Below, in pieces: positions 1 to 11,937 of a stretch of 64,000 nt of DNA. Under the pieces are notes generated by a model. The model had not been told where the DNA came from and searched no databases. It worked only from the letters and a program-made list of their open reading frames with translations. The position numbers were made by a program, and so were the translations under genes. The DNA is from Ochromonas danica (Eukaryota > Sar > Chrysophyceae > Chromulinales > Chromulinaceae), in contig VKHL01000001.1 of the NCBI GenBank assembly GCA_015146655.1, forward strand, positions 365,501-429,500, written 5' to 3'. How positions within the stretch are numbered: the first letter of the stretch is position 1; the number at the start of each line of letters is the position of its first letter.

Positions 1-2906
1 TCTCAGTCTTACAAAGTCACACGGACCTTATCATGAACCTTCGCAGAGTGAGTCTTCTTCTTCTCCTTCATTAATGCATCATTTAACTTACTCTGCTCTA
101 CCTTATCTCTACCTGATCTATCTATCCATAGGACCACAAAGCACTAACTATCAAAGTAAATGAAATCGATTTAGAAACACAATTAAACAAGAAAAATCTC
201 AAAATTGTTGAAGTGGAAACACAACATATGAAACGTGATATTGAAACACTTTATCGTCTTTCTGATGAATTTCGTAAAGAAATGGATGAATTATCAGAAA
301 AAGTAGCTGAACTTTATGTGTTAAAGAAACAAGTCAATGAACAAAAAGATTTCATTGAAAGTTTATCAACTCAATTTCATAAGTTTTCATCAGATACATT
401 AGATTATATTGCTACTACATCTAAAACAATGAATACATTACAAGGTAGTTGTGATCAAACACAATTTCAATTAAAAGAAATGAAAGATTATGTAGATCAT
501 TTTGGTGATAATTTGATTTTAAATTCTCAACAAATTATGGTTGATAGTTATGCAGGATTTGCTAATCGACCATTAACATTAACAGAGATTTTACGTATTT
601 GTCGTCAAGCCTTAGATGAAGGAACTGTTTTACATGCTGAACAGACAGAGAAGATTAAGAAAGTAGCAACAGAAGTAGAAAGTAAAGCACCTGATACAGT
701 TCTCTTTAATATTGCTACATTAGAGAAGAAAGTTGGTACTATTGAGTTACATATCCAGAAAGAAGAAGAACAAGGCATGGGGGTGAGTCATATTATCATA
801 TGAATGTGCTTTGTGTGTGCTTTGTGTGTGTGTGTGTATGTGTGCTTTGTGTGTGTGTGTATGTGTGCTTTGTGTGTGTGTGTGTGCGTGTGTTGTGTGT
901 GTGTGTGTTGATGAAGTAATTCTCTTTGCTAATCGCTTCTTAATGTTTGATAATCTCTACTAGGCATTACGTAAAACATGTGAAGAACTGAGTGTTCATA
1001 TGCAATCAGTACAATTAGAATTAGCTGAAAAGATTGATCGTGAATCAGTTGGCTTTATTGTTCACGAAAAATATGAAGAAATTGTACGTTATTTACAAGA
1101 TGCTTTACAATCCAGTCTAGAAGATGAAAGTAACTTCAAACAAAAAGCAGATGAAATTCAAGAAATGGTTATTTTATTATCCAATAGTAAAGCAGATCGT
1201 ACAGAGATTGCTAATATGCAAGAAGTAATGGTAAAGAGTGAAGCATTATTAAAGAAAGTTGGTGCACAAATGAATCTGAAAGATAAAATAAAAGAATTTG
1301 TTTCCAAAAAAGATTTGGAAGCATTATTAGCAGGTAAAGTTGATAAAGCAGAATTTGAACAACAATTAGCACAAGCTTTACAAAATAGTCGTCGTTTACG
1401 TCAACAAAATGCTATGGGAACATCTTTACAACCTGTTGTAGATGAAGCTATGGGAACTCCACAATATGGCAATCCATCTGGTGGTCTCTATGCCTCTGGA
1501 GGTGTTGGTGTTAGTGCCATGGGTGGTGGTGGCTATGGCTATGGTGCTGTTGGGGGAGGATATGCTGATGGTGGTGGAGGATCATACGAAGAACGTCAAC
1601 CAAGTGGTATGAGTGTCGTGGTTTCCAATCGCCCAGGTAGCAATCTTGGAAAGAGTGGCGCTGGTGGAAAGGCTGCTAAGCAATCATCTCATACTAACTC
1701 AGCTTCTGCCAACAGCAATGCGGCTGGAGGAGGAAGAGGTTCCATGTTTCCAAGCGTTAATATGCAAGTTCATCCAGGTCCTACAATGACCAAATCAGGC
1801 AAACACACCGCTACGAACCATTCCAATGGTCCAACAATGGGCAATACAATGATGCAACAGCAACAGCAACAACAACTGTATCAACAGCAACAACAAGGAG
1901 TTTCACTACCTTTAGTTGATCAAGGCCGACTAATGGCTCCCAATCAGAACGGAGATAACGAAAACGAAGTTGTGCCTGTAATGGCTATTGGACAGAGTTT
2001 TCAACCTCCTGGAGCAACTGGTGCAAGTAGTAGTGGAGGGGGTAATGCTAGCCCAACTACTTTGAGCGGCAAGTCCATGGACTTTGGATCTTTTGCCAAG
2101 GGACGAGCCACTAGTAAATCCTCCACTTCTGCCCGTGGACACCAGCATCAAGTACCTGCTGGTGCTAATGGTGCTGGTAGTGGCGGTGGTGGAACAGGAA
2201 ACTATCCTGGCGTTGGCGGAGGTGGTGGTGTAATCAATGTACCTGGCATGGGGAATAATCCAGCCATGATGATGATGGATAGTGATGATGCGATTCCATA
2301 TAGTGACTCAGCATCAAATGTTGGTTCTACAGCAGCGGGTTATGTTCCAGGTACATTTGCTGCTGGCGCAGCGGCAGGTTCTTCTTCACCTGGTGTGACT
2401 ATGGGCGGTGTTATGTCCAGTGGTCCAGGTTATTCTGCAGGGAAAATGCCTAATCAACAACCTAATATGATGATGAGCCAAAGTACTCCCAATCTTGCTG
2501 GTGTTTCAACTGGTGGTTTACAACCTAATTTACCACAAGGGTATGGTGCTTCAGAGTTTCCTTATGTGGAAAATGCACAACAGTATCGCATGAATTATGC
2601 AGAGCAGAGTAAATTGACAGATCATCTGGCTTATTTGCATGGTCCTGTTGTTGGTGGAGGTTTCAATGCTCGTACGGCACATATTGCACGTGCTGTACCA
2701 GCTGGAAATACAGTCCCCACAGAAGATGTTGAAGGCCAAGGAATGTAAGTGCTATCTTCGCTTTCTTGTAGAGTTTTGTTGGTCAAAGGTGTTGTTCATA
2801 ACTCTTGTTGTTATTATTGTGTAGGATGCTTCCTGGAGCGGATGGACGCATGTACTATAAGGATCTTACGATGGACAATCATTCAGCAAGCTTTTCAAAC
2901 CAGTAG
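1..2906 (+). CDS. Coiled-coil protein with Gly/Ser/Gln-rich tail, function unknown (5' end possibly outside window)
   Basis: Exons 1-47, 132-782, 964-2744 and 2825-2906 join in one frame through GT-AG introns. An in-frame ATG at 33 could start it, but the frame is open to base 1, so it may extend upstream. The first ~430 residues are charged and heptad-like, predicted coiled coil with no membrane segment; the stretch around 1180-1340, with repeated KADRTE/KVDKAE units, resembles DUF4795-type coiled coils, a weak impression. From about 1420 the protein turns low-complexity: Gly-rich blocks, a Gln run near 1855-1900 and many Ser/Asn/Met. The C-terminus (2825-2906) adds about 27 residues ending in FSNQ. 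This composition suits a cytoskeletal or basal-body scaffold, but that is inference. It converges with the DENN gene 267 nt away. Confidence 0.75.
783..963 (+). repeat. Intron carrying a compound (GT)n microsatellite
   Basis: About 804-910 of this 181-nt intron is GT dinucleotide repeat, broken about every 20-30 nt by a TGTGCTTTG unit, giving a higher-order repeat of roughly three copies. The intron keeps GTGAGT at its 5' end and TAG at its 3' end. Confidence 0.85.
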
Positions 2907-3173
2907 AAGCTACTAAACTCTATTACCCTTAAGACAAAACCTTGCTGCTTGTTGTATTTCTAATGCTGAAGCAAACATGAAATGAAAATACGAAGAAAAG
3001 ACAATGAGTTCCATTATTAAAAAAAGACAACCAAAACTTAAACCTATCTCTGTATAATAAATACAACGTAGACTTTCACAAACTCACTCTATCGAATAAT
3101 ATAAAAATACATACGTTAGGAAGAAGCAGTAGCACTGTATGATAAAGTTCGCCAGAGTGATTTGATGTTTAGT

Positions 3174-6100
3174 CTATTGATCACTGAGAATGAACATGGG
3201 TGTCCAGTCAAAGCTCATAAATGTGGTCTTAACAGCAGGACTATCTAAAGCATTAACATAGTCACGAATACGAGTAGCAAAATTTGATCCAGCAATATTG
3301 GTTATATGCTTGAGTACATCACTTTGCTTTTTCCCAAAATCCGCCCAATAGAAACGAATAATCTCTGGAAGAACAATAGTACGATGAACAAGGTCCAACT
3401 TTACACTTTCCAAGAAGAATTGTTTAGAACACCGCTTCATGTCATTCTTGATGTTCTGTGGGTTAGTAAAGACATAAAGAGCAGAAGTAGCAGGTGTTGC
3501 ATAGAAGAGACAGAAGGAAATATTAGGTCGAGGTTCTTCTAAAGCATATTTCTTTCTTGGATCACGATCTAATAACAAAAGAACACAAGAAATGAGTATC
3601 AATCCTAGTCAGAACATAAGTAGCTAACGGGTACTAGATCTACCTGAAAAGCCCATGTCATAAGTAAGCGGACCCAACAAAATGGGTGGATTAGAAGCAT
3701 TCCGAAGCACACCATGTTCAATCTAATCAATACAAATTATTCACTCCGTCAAGAAACATCCACTGCAATATCAACCAAGTGAATCTGTCTCTTACATCAA
3801 CAAGTGAGAAATACTCTCCACCAAGGTTATATTTAGTTGCTCGCATGAATGCAATTCTCTCTAAAAAGCTCATCCCTGGATGGCCCCGACGGACAATCCC
3901 ATGAACTAGAAAGAAGGTAAAAAAACAGTTCAGATTAGATCACTTCCTATGAGATAACATAATGAACAGCAAGACATCAAACTTACTCATCAAAGTATTG
4001 AAAACATTAAGAAAGAACATCAAGCGCTGATCCAATGTCATTCCAGCCAGACTGATTTTCTATTAGAAGAGATTTAAACAACACATGATTAATTAGCACA
4101 TACAGTACTACTAGACAACACAAGGTCACACAAAAGATAGAAGAAGAGAGTATTCAAACCTGTAATTGAGAACAATCAATTTCAAATTTTTTGAAAGCTG
4201 AGAGTTGTTGAATATCCTGTAAGACCTCTGGTGTGACTTTGATCTATATACGTCGTCATAGTATTGTACCAAAACAATGTGATTTCAAATTAATATCCTG
4301 ATTAACGTAACAGATAGCTAAAATAGCTCACCCGCAATTGTCCATTCGTTTTCGAACAATATTTCTCAGCAGCTGAACTGTGAGCATAAGATTTAAGAAT
4401 CTCTCTCAACCGCAGAACCAAACCAGCCGATATTTCACACGGATCCATCTAATCAATAACATCATGGCCATGACACACACCATCAGCAACCAATCCAATC
4501 CAATCCAATCAAGGATATAGGATGATGATTCCATCCCACTCACCGTGGTATCTAATTGTGTGCAAGTGTAGACTTCATTGACAATGTCTGTCTTGGTCTC
4601 TGCTTCAGCCCACGTGAACTGAATACGTTTAAACTTCTGTGATTTCAACCTACAAAGGATAACACAGAGAACAACCAATTAAGAGTCATAAATACTATCA
4701 GTACATAACAGCTAAATCAATTATCATACGATACCATACCTTCTCTCATTTCTATTCATGCTATTGATAGCTAAAGTAGTTTTAGCAAGATGTCGGAAAG
4801 ACTTCAGCATGAGTGAAGGCTCCAGAAATACTTGTCTTCCACCCAGATAGGCACGCAACTCTGTATGAAGAAGTTCAAGACAAAGTCGATATGCATGCAA
4901 TCCAATAGTAGGATTAATCTCTGCTGCTTTGCAAATGAAAGACAACTCAGAGAAGTTCTCTGCGAAGATGGATGTTTGAGAAACTTCTTGACTAAAGAGT
5001 GCCAGCAGACATTCCATTACACGACGTTGATCCACAAGATTGAATTGACCATAGATTCGCAATGCTTGAGAATGATCCCCAGCACTATGAAGAGCATAAC
5101 CAAACAATACTTCCAAGACAGGTAAGAGATGATGTTGAGAATCATCTTTCACAGCCCTACAAACACACAACAATATAGCCGTTAGCATCATCATCAAAAC
5201 GAAGGGTAATATACTGTAGACTACCTCATATGACATTGAGAGAAAAACGCTTTGATAGCTTCTTTTGCAGTTAAATGAAGAGTTTCAAAGGATTGAAAAG
5301 TTGATTCCTCATAAATCGCACCAATATCAACCAAGTCGTTGGAAGGACTTGCCAAGGATGGCTTCTCACTATTATCTTCAAAACGTACTGATTGATCACC
5401 TACTACAGAGCCATCCACTGTTCTCTTTCCACTTGTTCCATCACCAAATGTCTGAAGGAGAATCTTCTCATAGAGTGTGCAGGATGAGGAGGATGATGAT
5501 ACAAGACAGCCTTTATCACTTCTGCTTGTTGCCCTTGTTATTGCTAATGCTGCTTGCTGTTGTTGTTGATGATGACCATTATTATCTTTTTTTGAAGAGA
5601 GTTCCACAGTTTTTAAAGAATCTCCAGCAGGTGGTGTACAAGGAGAAGAAGGAGAAGGAGAAGAACAACAAGATGTATTCTTCATATTCTTCCCCGTGAG
5701 AATCCTTTGCACGAGAGATTGGAAGTTGATCACAATTTCAAATCTTTCTTCTTCTTCATCAACACGACCTTTCTTAGAGAAATAAGTTGCAAATGCTGCT
5801 AGTCGATCCTATTGAAAACAACAATCCAAGAGACAACATAGAGTCACCACTTAAGTCACCATAGAGAAAGCAACAACAATCGCATAAGAGAAGGATTGAA
5901 TTGCTTACCTCAACTACTCGTGCACTAACCTCTCCTGAACATCTTTGATATGCTCCTGCTGTGATAGCAAGTTCATCTTTCACATCTTGCTTAAAGATTG
6001 TAATTTCTCCATTATCTTTATTATTAGTTTGTCCTGGTACAGATTGTTGTTCTTTCATACGTTGTGTAGGAGAACCAGCTGTTGCTTCCTATAGTCAATG

Positions 6101-8393
6101 TTTATGTAAAACAGTCAATACAAGGTTCAAAAGAAAGCATTTAATGGATTGATTGTCTAACCTTATTAGTATTGGAGAAAGCAAACAATCTCGAAAATAA
6201 TCCTCGTCTAGGCTTTGTTTGTTCAGATTCATCTCCACTATGACTCTCTTCTATAATATCCATTAACTGTCCTTTTCCTTGTAGTTTTGTAAATCTACTT
6301 CTTAGACTTTTATGTTCTTTACTACTGCAACTACTGCAATCTTCCTTATCGAATCTTACACCATTACTTCGGGGTCGAGTAAGTTCTCTCTGCATTTGAC
6401 TGAGAATATCAACAGTACGGCCCATCTTTCCGATATGATAACTCATACTAGCTTCATATGAATGGGATGGAGAAAGGAAATCAAAGAGTCCTTCTCCTCT
6501 TGGATTAGCAAAAATAGAACCAAATCGATCACATTCAGTTGCATTATAGAGATTGAGGACAAGTTGTGTACTACGGAAGATATCACGGAAATCAAAATAT
6601 CTCTTATTCGTCTCAAAATCTAGTAAATCTGTATAGTGACCAAGATTGAGTGGATTGGATCCAATCGTTGTGGGATCATTAAAGGCAGCTATAAATTTGT
6701 CACTGGTAGGTGGACTATTACGATGATTACCATCATCAGGTAGAGGCGAGCCAACTGTAGAGGTTGCTTCACTTCCTGTTGCAATAGAGGTGTTAATACA
6801 ATTCGGATCATGAACACGCATTCGTTCTTCTATAGCTACCATCCACATTTGTTTCGATTCTTTCTCTGCAGTAGTAAAGCGATAATAATGTTGATTACGT
6901 AGTAATACTTCAAAGACATGACCTTCAGGCTCCAAAGAAGAGGCTAATACAGCTTCAATCTCTTCAATACGGACAATAATAATGGGCAGATCATCAGCCA
7001 TTTCATACACTACAAAAGCACGTCTATCCATCTCAATCCATGAAGGTACTGTGAAATGAAAGGTATCTCGATGATCAATATCACTTTCTCTCCACCTTTG
7101 TACACATCCCATACAGACACTATCCATTTGATAAAATCCTGGAGAGGATCGACTAATTTGGTCTTTAAGAGCTGAAAGACCAGGAAAACAGCTTCGTACT
7201 CGTGTACTAGGACAAGCTGCTGATCGAAAGAAGGCATGGATTGAACAGAATTGAGAGGATAAGATCATCGTGTTCGCCTCCAAAAACAAGCTAAGAATAG
7301 CGGCAGTCCTTTTATGCATTAAATCCGTTGTTTGAGGAGCAGGTCGACCTTGATCAGAAGTTCGACTATACCATGAAAATACTCCTTCATGAATAATACT
7401 AGTTACATTGTCCACCAACTTTGCGATCAAGAAAGGTGGTGCACAATAATAAGGGTCATCAGTGGTGCTATTGACGCTATTGACAACCTGTTTGTCAAGG
7501 TCAATGATAACAACTCCTGTGAGATCTTTATTCGCTTCTCGAAGTGCATTAGTGTGTGCACCAATAAGAAAGTTCCCTGGGGCTTCCACTGCTTCATAAC
7601 CTGAGAGTGGTAGAACTGGAATAAACGTTCCAGCAAAGGGCATAGGGGCGGCTAAACGCCTCAGAAACTCGCAACAAGGAAGTAACAAGGAAGTATTCAT
7701 AGTCACAACAAGGATCCGTCGTTCTACTACTAAAGCCTCCCAGGCCTTAACGATCATTAAAGGTGTGAGAATCATGTGAACAATAAAGTCTACATCAAGA
7801 TCGTTGACATGTTCTAAAGTGGAAAAAGAGATATCCAGGCAGTGTGCAGGTGGGCCTATATCACTACAACTCACATAATGATCATCATCATGCTTCTCTC
7901 GGTAACTGCCATTCTCAATCATAATTGTGTTACTATTTTGGTGAGTGAAGGAGAAAGTGTATCGCAGGAAAGGTGCGGGGAAAATTGGCATTTCACAGAA
8001 AGCATAGATCATTGGGAGAATAGCTTCAACATCAATAAACTGTAACTCATCTAAGAGACTACGACAGAAGGAAAACAAAGGCAAAGTAGTCACTAAGGCA
8101 ATTATCCGATCTTCCTGTTGAACAGCAAAAGCATACAATCTCCCATCATGATTAGTTAAGACAAAACTATGTGCCTTCTCCTTCTCTCTTTCATTGGTAG
8201 TTATAGATTCAAATAAAAGACCTTTAAGTCCATCTTCAATTGCCTCTAGATTCTTCCGTTGTTGAGGATGGTGACAATCCAAAACCCATCGCAACGATTC
8301 AGAAGAGAAATGAAAAAGAAAAATAGAATGTAAAACAGTTGTTAATTCAGCATCAGTACGAGCCATTAACCGAATTGGATGAAGTAGATCCAT
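3174..8393 (-). CDS. DENN-PH-DUF547 multidomain protein (putative Rab regulator)
   Basis: Eleven exons (8393-6162, 6088-5909, 5808-5225, 5156-4740, 4649-4544, 4448-4332, 4243-4160, 4059-3987, 3905-3796, 3722-3644, 3568-3174) sum to 1458 codons plus TAG in a continuous frame. Residues ~1-400 carry a tripartite DENN module: an uDENN-like start, a core with the pattern LTPLMIVKAWEALVVERRI and GVVIIDLD, then a dDENN-like helical part. A PH-like segment follows (about 7050-6820, ending near EESKQMW-type residues). The middle is Ser/Thr-rich. The last six exons encode a DUF547 domain: RLMFFLNVFNTLMIHG, IEHGVLRN and a DRDPRKKYAL segment. DENN proteins are usually Rab GEFs; the DUF547 role is poorly known. 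Introns crowd the 3' half. ATG at 8393 is the first in frame. Confidence 0.85.
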
Positions 8394-8801
8394 CCTTTAA
8401 CAATCAATTCAAAGAAAGCATCGATCGAACAGGTTAATCCATCTGCTATGAACACAACGAGCCGGAGCAAGAAGAAGGGTGTCAATATTATTGTTTGCGA
8501 TGGAATGTTCCTACACACCCACACGGAGATTCACTCACCCACTCAACAATTTACTGAATCCACAGTACATACTGTAGGTCCAGTGTGTCAAATTTATCTA
8601 AATAAAGCATATTGATCTATTCATATAATCGATAATAACTTTCCTAGCTACTCGAAACTTGGATGGACTTAATATTACACAAACAACACAAACATCATTT
8701 TCATTCCCCCCCCCCCCCCCTCCCACTCAATCGCTTTCCCCGCGCATTAACAACTATCCCCTCTGTCAAAAGTCAAAAGTGATCGCTTGTCATCATCAAT
8801 C
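8394..8801. promoter_or_regulatory. Divergent intergenic region, DENN gene / pseudouridine synthase
   Basis: This 408-nt AT-rich spacer separates two divergent starts. It holds a run of 15 C at 8706-8720 followed by TCCC, a pyrimidine tract about 80 nt before the pseudouridine synthase ATG. No other gene is visible. Confidence 0.5.
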
Positions 8802-9736
8802 ATGCGGTGGTCATTCTTATACTATCTGCTTCTTGCTGGAACATGTCAATCATTGTCTAGATTCACTAGGTGTACATCAATTGAACACCATGTTTGCATG
8901 ACTCTCGCTGCTACAATAACACCTTCTGCTTCATTGTCTTATAAGCGTTCAGCAATTGAAGTCTCCGACCATGGCTTTGAAGAGAATGCAATGCTTGGTA
9001 GTGAGAAGCTTCTTTACATGGATGATGACATTGTTGTAATCGACAAGGCTTTCTATTCTCGCACAGTGCCCAGTCAGCATGTGAGTGACTCTGCGGCTGT
9101 CACAGTGATGCAGACCTTAGGCTTGGATAGAGTCGATCAGCTCATCGTGCATCGATTAGATTATGCAACTTCTGGGATTGTACTATTTGCTAGAAATCTC
9201 AATGCTTTACGATACTTACACAAACTATTCCGCACTGGGCATAGCATTCAAAAGCGTTACAAAGCGATTGTGAGTGGAGTGCCGTCCAGTTTTGAAGGAG
9301 AAATTGATTTACCGCTTGGAAAAGACCTCGAAAAAGGATCTCCATTTTGTAAAGTTGATGTGACTGAGAGAGGGAAACACAGTCTCACCCAATGGCGGCT
9401 AGCGGCAGTGGCAGATGATCGCCGCCACTCAATGCTCGATCTTCTTCCAAAAACTGGCAGGTATCGATCGCTCGCTCTACCATACCACTTCTTTCACAAG
9501 TAACTTATCCATCATATATGTTAATACTTTGTGTAATTAGAACACACCAACTTCGTCTACACCTCGCAGCTATTGGCCATCCGATAGTGGGCGACCATTT
9601 CTACGCCCCTAGCGAGGTGGCCGACCAATCTCACAGACTTCTTCTACACGCTGAAGAACTTATTCTGCCTCATCCAAGAACACAGTATCACATGGCTTTC
9701 CAAGCACGTTGTCCCTTCAATATCGAAGATCTCTGA
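8802..9736 (+). CDS. RluA-family RNA pseudouridine synthase, probably plastid-targeted
   Basis: Exons 8802-9460 and 9541-9736 encode 284 residues; the intron splits the GRTHQLRLHL motif exactly. The enzyme would isomerise uridine to pseudouridine in rRNA or tRNA. Visible motifs are HRLDYATSG, whose Asp is the RluA-family catalytic residue, the RYKAIVSG strand, GRTHQLR and the LLLHAEEL end motif. No S4 domain is seen. The N-terminus begins with a hydrophobic signal-like stretch (MRWSFLYYLLLAGTCQS) followed by a Ser/Thr-rich, weakly basic segment, which suggests a complex-plastid presequence; an ER or mitochondrial fate cannot be excluded. The ATG at 8802 is the first in frame. Its TGA at 9734-9736 lies three bases from the opposing kynureninase stop. 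Confidence 0.9.
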
Positions 9737-9739
9737 CCC

Positions 9740-11254
9740 TTAGGAAGATTGCAGCACTGTCAAGACCTGCTTTAGCACCTGCACGAAGCGATAGACATCT
9801 TCAAAGGAGTTGTACAAGGGTGTAGGTGCAACACGCATCACATTGGGTTTCCTAGCATCACAAATGATTCCATTTTTCTTCAGCTCTTTGACCACGAGGT
9901 CAATGTCAACAAGAAGCTGGTTTGGTGCAAAAGGTCTGAAGGCAAGAGAGAGCTGACAACCGCGACGGGACACCTCCCTCGGAGTAAAGATCTCTACTTC
10001 TTCATGCAACTCTTTCATTAGAAGAACCTCTAGATAAGCAGTTAGAAGGATAGATTTTTCTCGCAGCTTATGAATATCTGCCTGTAAAATGTAGGAAAAG
10101 CAGATTAGGGTTAGGGTATTAGCAGTGCGATTGCAGTGATTAGCTGGATGCAGGTGTAAGTTCTTTCTTACCTTAGCAAACACGTCCAAGCTAGCCTTGA
10201 CACATGCAACCTCCAATACAGGTGGATTAGAGAGACGAAATCCTCTCGCTCCTTCTTCAGGGGTAAAGGATGGTTCCATTTGAAAGCGATCGTGGATGCG
10301 ATGCCCCCACCATCCCGCTAAGCGACGTGGAACTGGCTGTTGGTAGATGCCCTCTCCTTCTAGCACCACTCGACCATGCCTTTCATGTACAAAACAGCCG
10401 CCAATACACCCTGGCCCAGAGTTCATGTACTTATACGTGCACCAGCAGGCAAAATCACATCCCCATTCATGCAGTTGTAATGGAACATTTCCAACAGCGT
10501 GAGCCAGGTCGAAACCCACTTGACAACCTGCTGCTTTAGCCCAACGAGTTATCTTTTCCATATCAAACAATTGACCGGTATAATATTGAATTCCACTGAA
10601 CAGGACCAAACTGATGGATTCTCCTTGTTCTATCAAGAGAGATTCAATATCTTCTTCACGGAGATGAACTTCTCCATCTCTTGGTGTCATTTCAATCAAT
10701 GATATAGAAGGGTCATATCCATGAAGTTGAATTTGTGATATCACAGCATGATAATCAGATGGAAATGCCTTTTTCTCAATGAGGATCTTGAAGCGATGGA
10801 CAGTAGGACGATAGAAAGCAATCATCATAAGATGAAGATTACATGTTAAGGTATTCATTAAAACTACTTCAGAAGGTAATGCTCCTACAAGATTTGCCAT
10901 GTTGATATTGAGGGGACTTTCCACTTCCACCCACATATCATCACCTGTGAAATGACCTTCAACAGCTTGTTGAGCCCATTTATCAAGATGATTTACAACT
11001 TCTTCTTTAGTCTTCTTAGGTTGAAGACCTAAAGAATTTCCACATAAATACACTGTTGTTGCTGCTGCTGCTGCTGCTGCTGACGAGGATGACAACAAAT
11101 TGTTTTCTGTGTTGGTGGGAAAGAGAAATTCTGATCGAAAGTTATGTAAACTATCAGCTTTATCTAAAGAAAGAGGGAATTCTTTAGAGAACTTATCTAC
11201 TCCCATAGATATGGCAGTAGCTTCAATAATCTCATCGGCAGTCTTGTCACTCAT
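9740..11254 (-). CDS. KYNU: Kynureninase
   Basis: Exons 11254-10172 and 10081-9740 encode 474 residues, normal for eukaryotic kynureninase. This PLP enzyme cleaves kynurenine or 3-hydroxykynurenine to anthranilate or 3-hydroxyanthranilate plus alanine, in tryptophan breakdown and de novo NAD synthesis. Visible motifs are YLCGNSLGLQP near the start, GFDLAHAVGN with the PLP-contacting Asp, the TYKYMNSGPG segment with the Schiff-base Lys, and the GWWGH loop after it. An Ala/Ser tract (near 11060-11095) precedes the first motif and looks like a species-specific insertion. No targeting peptide is obvious, so it is probably cytosolic. The 90-nt intron contains no in-frame stop, so the unspliced reading is also open; see the finding. 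Confidence 0.93.
   Translation of the reverse strand: MSDKTADEIIEATAISMGVDKFSKEFPLSLDKADSLHNFRSEFLFPTNTENNLLSSSSAAAAAAATTVYLCGNSLGLQPKKTKEEVVNHLDKWAQQAVEGHFTGDDMWVEVESPLNINMANLVGALPSEVVLMNTLTCNLHLMMIAFYRPTVHRFKILIEKKAFPSDYHAVISQIQLHGYDPSISLIEMTPRDGEVHLREEDIESLLIEQGESISLVLFSGIQYYTGQLFDMEKITRWAKAAGCQVGFDLAHAVGNVPLQLHEWGCDFACWCTYKYMNSGPGCIGGCFVHERHGRVVLEGEGIYQQPVPRRLAGWWGHRIHDRFQMEPSFTPEEGARGFRLSNPPVLEVACVKASLDVFAKVRKNLHLHPANHCNRTANTLTLICFSYILQADIHKLREKSILLTAYLEVLLMKELHEEVEIFTPREVSRRGCQLSLAFRPFAPNQLLVDIDLVVKELKKNGIICDARKPNVMRVAPTPLYNSFEDVYRFVQVLKQVLTVLQSS
10082..10171 (-). other. Stop-free 90-nt intron of the kynureninase gene
   Basis: GTAAG at the 5' end and TTTTACAG at the 3' end mark it as an intron. 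The family has no counterpart to the 30 residues it would encode. On the plus strand it carries two TTAGGG units in tandem (10105-10116), identical to the common telomeric hexamer; two units are within chance. Confidence 0.8.
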
Positions 11255-11424
11255 TCTCTACAATCTCATTCTTATTTTCAACATCTTATTCTCAGACTCC
11301 AGATCTTCAAATCTGGAAAGCTGGACTGATAGTTAACTTAATAAGATGTTGTGTGGCGTGGCGTGACTCAATGGAAGGAGGACGAAGTCAAATCAACTCC
11401 AATCAGCTCCTTTCTCCATCTACT
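11255..11424. promoter_or_regulatory. Divergent promoter region, kynureninase / HU-like gene
   Basis: Only 170 nt separate the two ATGs. An inverted pair CCAGA (11299-11303) and TCTGG (11312-11316) sits in the middle, a motif that recurs in other divergent regions of the window. Confidence 0.4.
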
Positions 11425-11937
11425 ATGTTTACTCGGTCTGTTGTTTCGAAACGATTCTTTGTCAAAACTGCTCAAAGATTGTGTTCCACCACCAAAGATG
11501 AGGATAAAGTAAGAAGAGAATTTTTGTTGTGTTATTTATTCTCTTCAATTTGAGACTCACTGTTATTGGCTTGTTTGTTTGTTTGTTTGTTTGTTTGTTT
11601 CTCTGGGATATTCTTTACCAACCAGTTTATTAGCAAGACAGCTCTGATTGATAAGATCACTGCTCTATTAGAGACACAAGGTCCTCCTGGCAGTATTTCG
11701 AAGAAGAAGGTTACTAGTTTTGTCTCTGCATTCACAGATGTGATCACGAAGGAGGTGATTGAGAATGGTAAGGAGATTAGACTCAACAGCTTTGGAACCT
11801 TCAAGATGAAGTTCATTCCCGCTAGAGTGCGCCGTAATCCCAGGACTGGCAAAAATGTTGAATGCGCCGAGAAGAGAAAGCTCACCTTCAAAGCGTCTTC
11901 TGCCTTATCGAAGCCACCCGCCACTCCAGAACTGTAA
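11425..11937 (+). CDS. Bacterial-type HU/IHF DNA-binding protein with organelle presequence
   Basis: Exons 11425-11508 and 11638-11937 encode 127 residues. The second exon is a full HU domain: TALIDKITALL at the N-terminal helix, a FVSAFTDVITKEV dimer helix, IRLNSFGTFKMKFIPAR and the DNA-arm sequence RRNPRTGKNV, with a short basic Ala/Pro tail. The first exon (MFTRSVVSKRFFVKTAQRLC) is a basic, amphipathic presequence typical of mitochondrial import. HU proteins bend and compact DNA, so this is probably an organellar nucleoid protein; mitochondrion is favoured over plastid because no signal peptide precedes the basic stretch. It converges with UFD1 124 nt downstream. Confidence 0.88.
11571..11600. 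repeat. (TTTG)n microsatellite in the HU-like gene intron
   Basis: About seven tandem TTTG units lie inside the 129-nt intron 11509-11637. Confidence 0.9.

Noticed and set aside
1930-2151. Minus-strand frame inside the first gene
   Set aside because: Shadow of Gly/Ser-rich codons of the coiled-coil gene.
5265-5699. 144-residue plus-strand frame in the DENN gene
   Set aside because: Antisense to a supported exon with good splice joins; Leu-rich shadow.
10105-10116. Two TTAGGG units as an internal telomere remnant
   Set aside because: Only two copies inside a normal intron; well within chance.
9740-11254. Kynureninase as one uninterrupted 504-residue frame
   Set aside because: The 30 extra residues have no family counterpart and are bounded by good GT-AG signals, so an intron is preferred.
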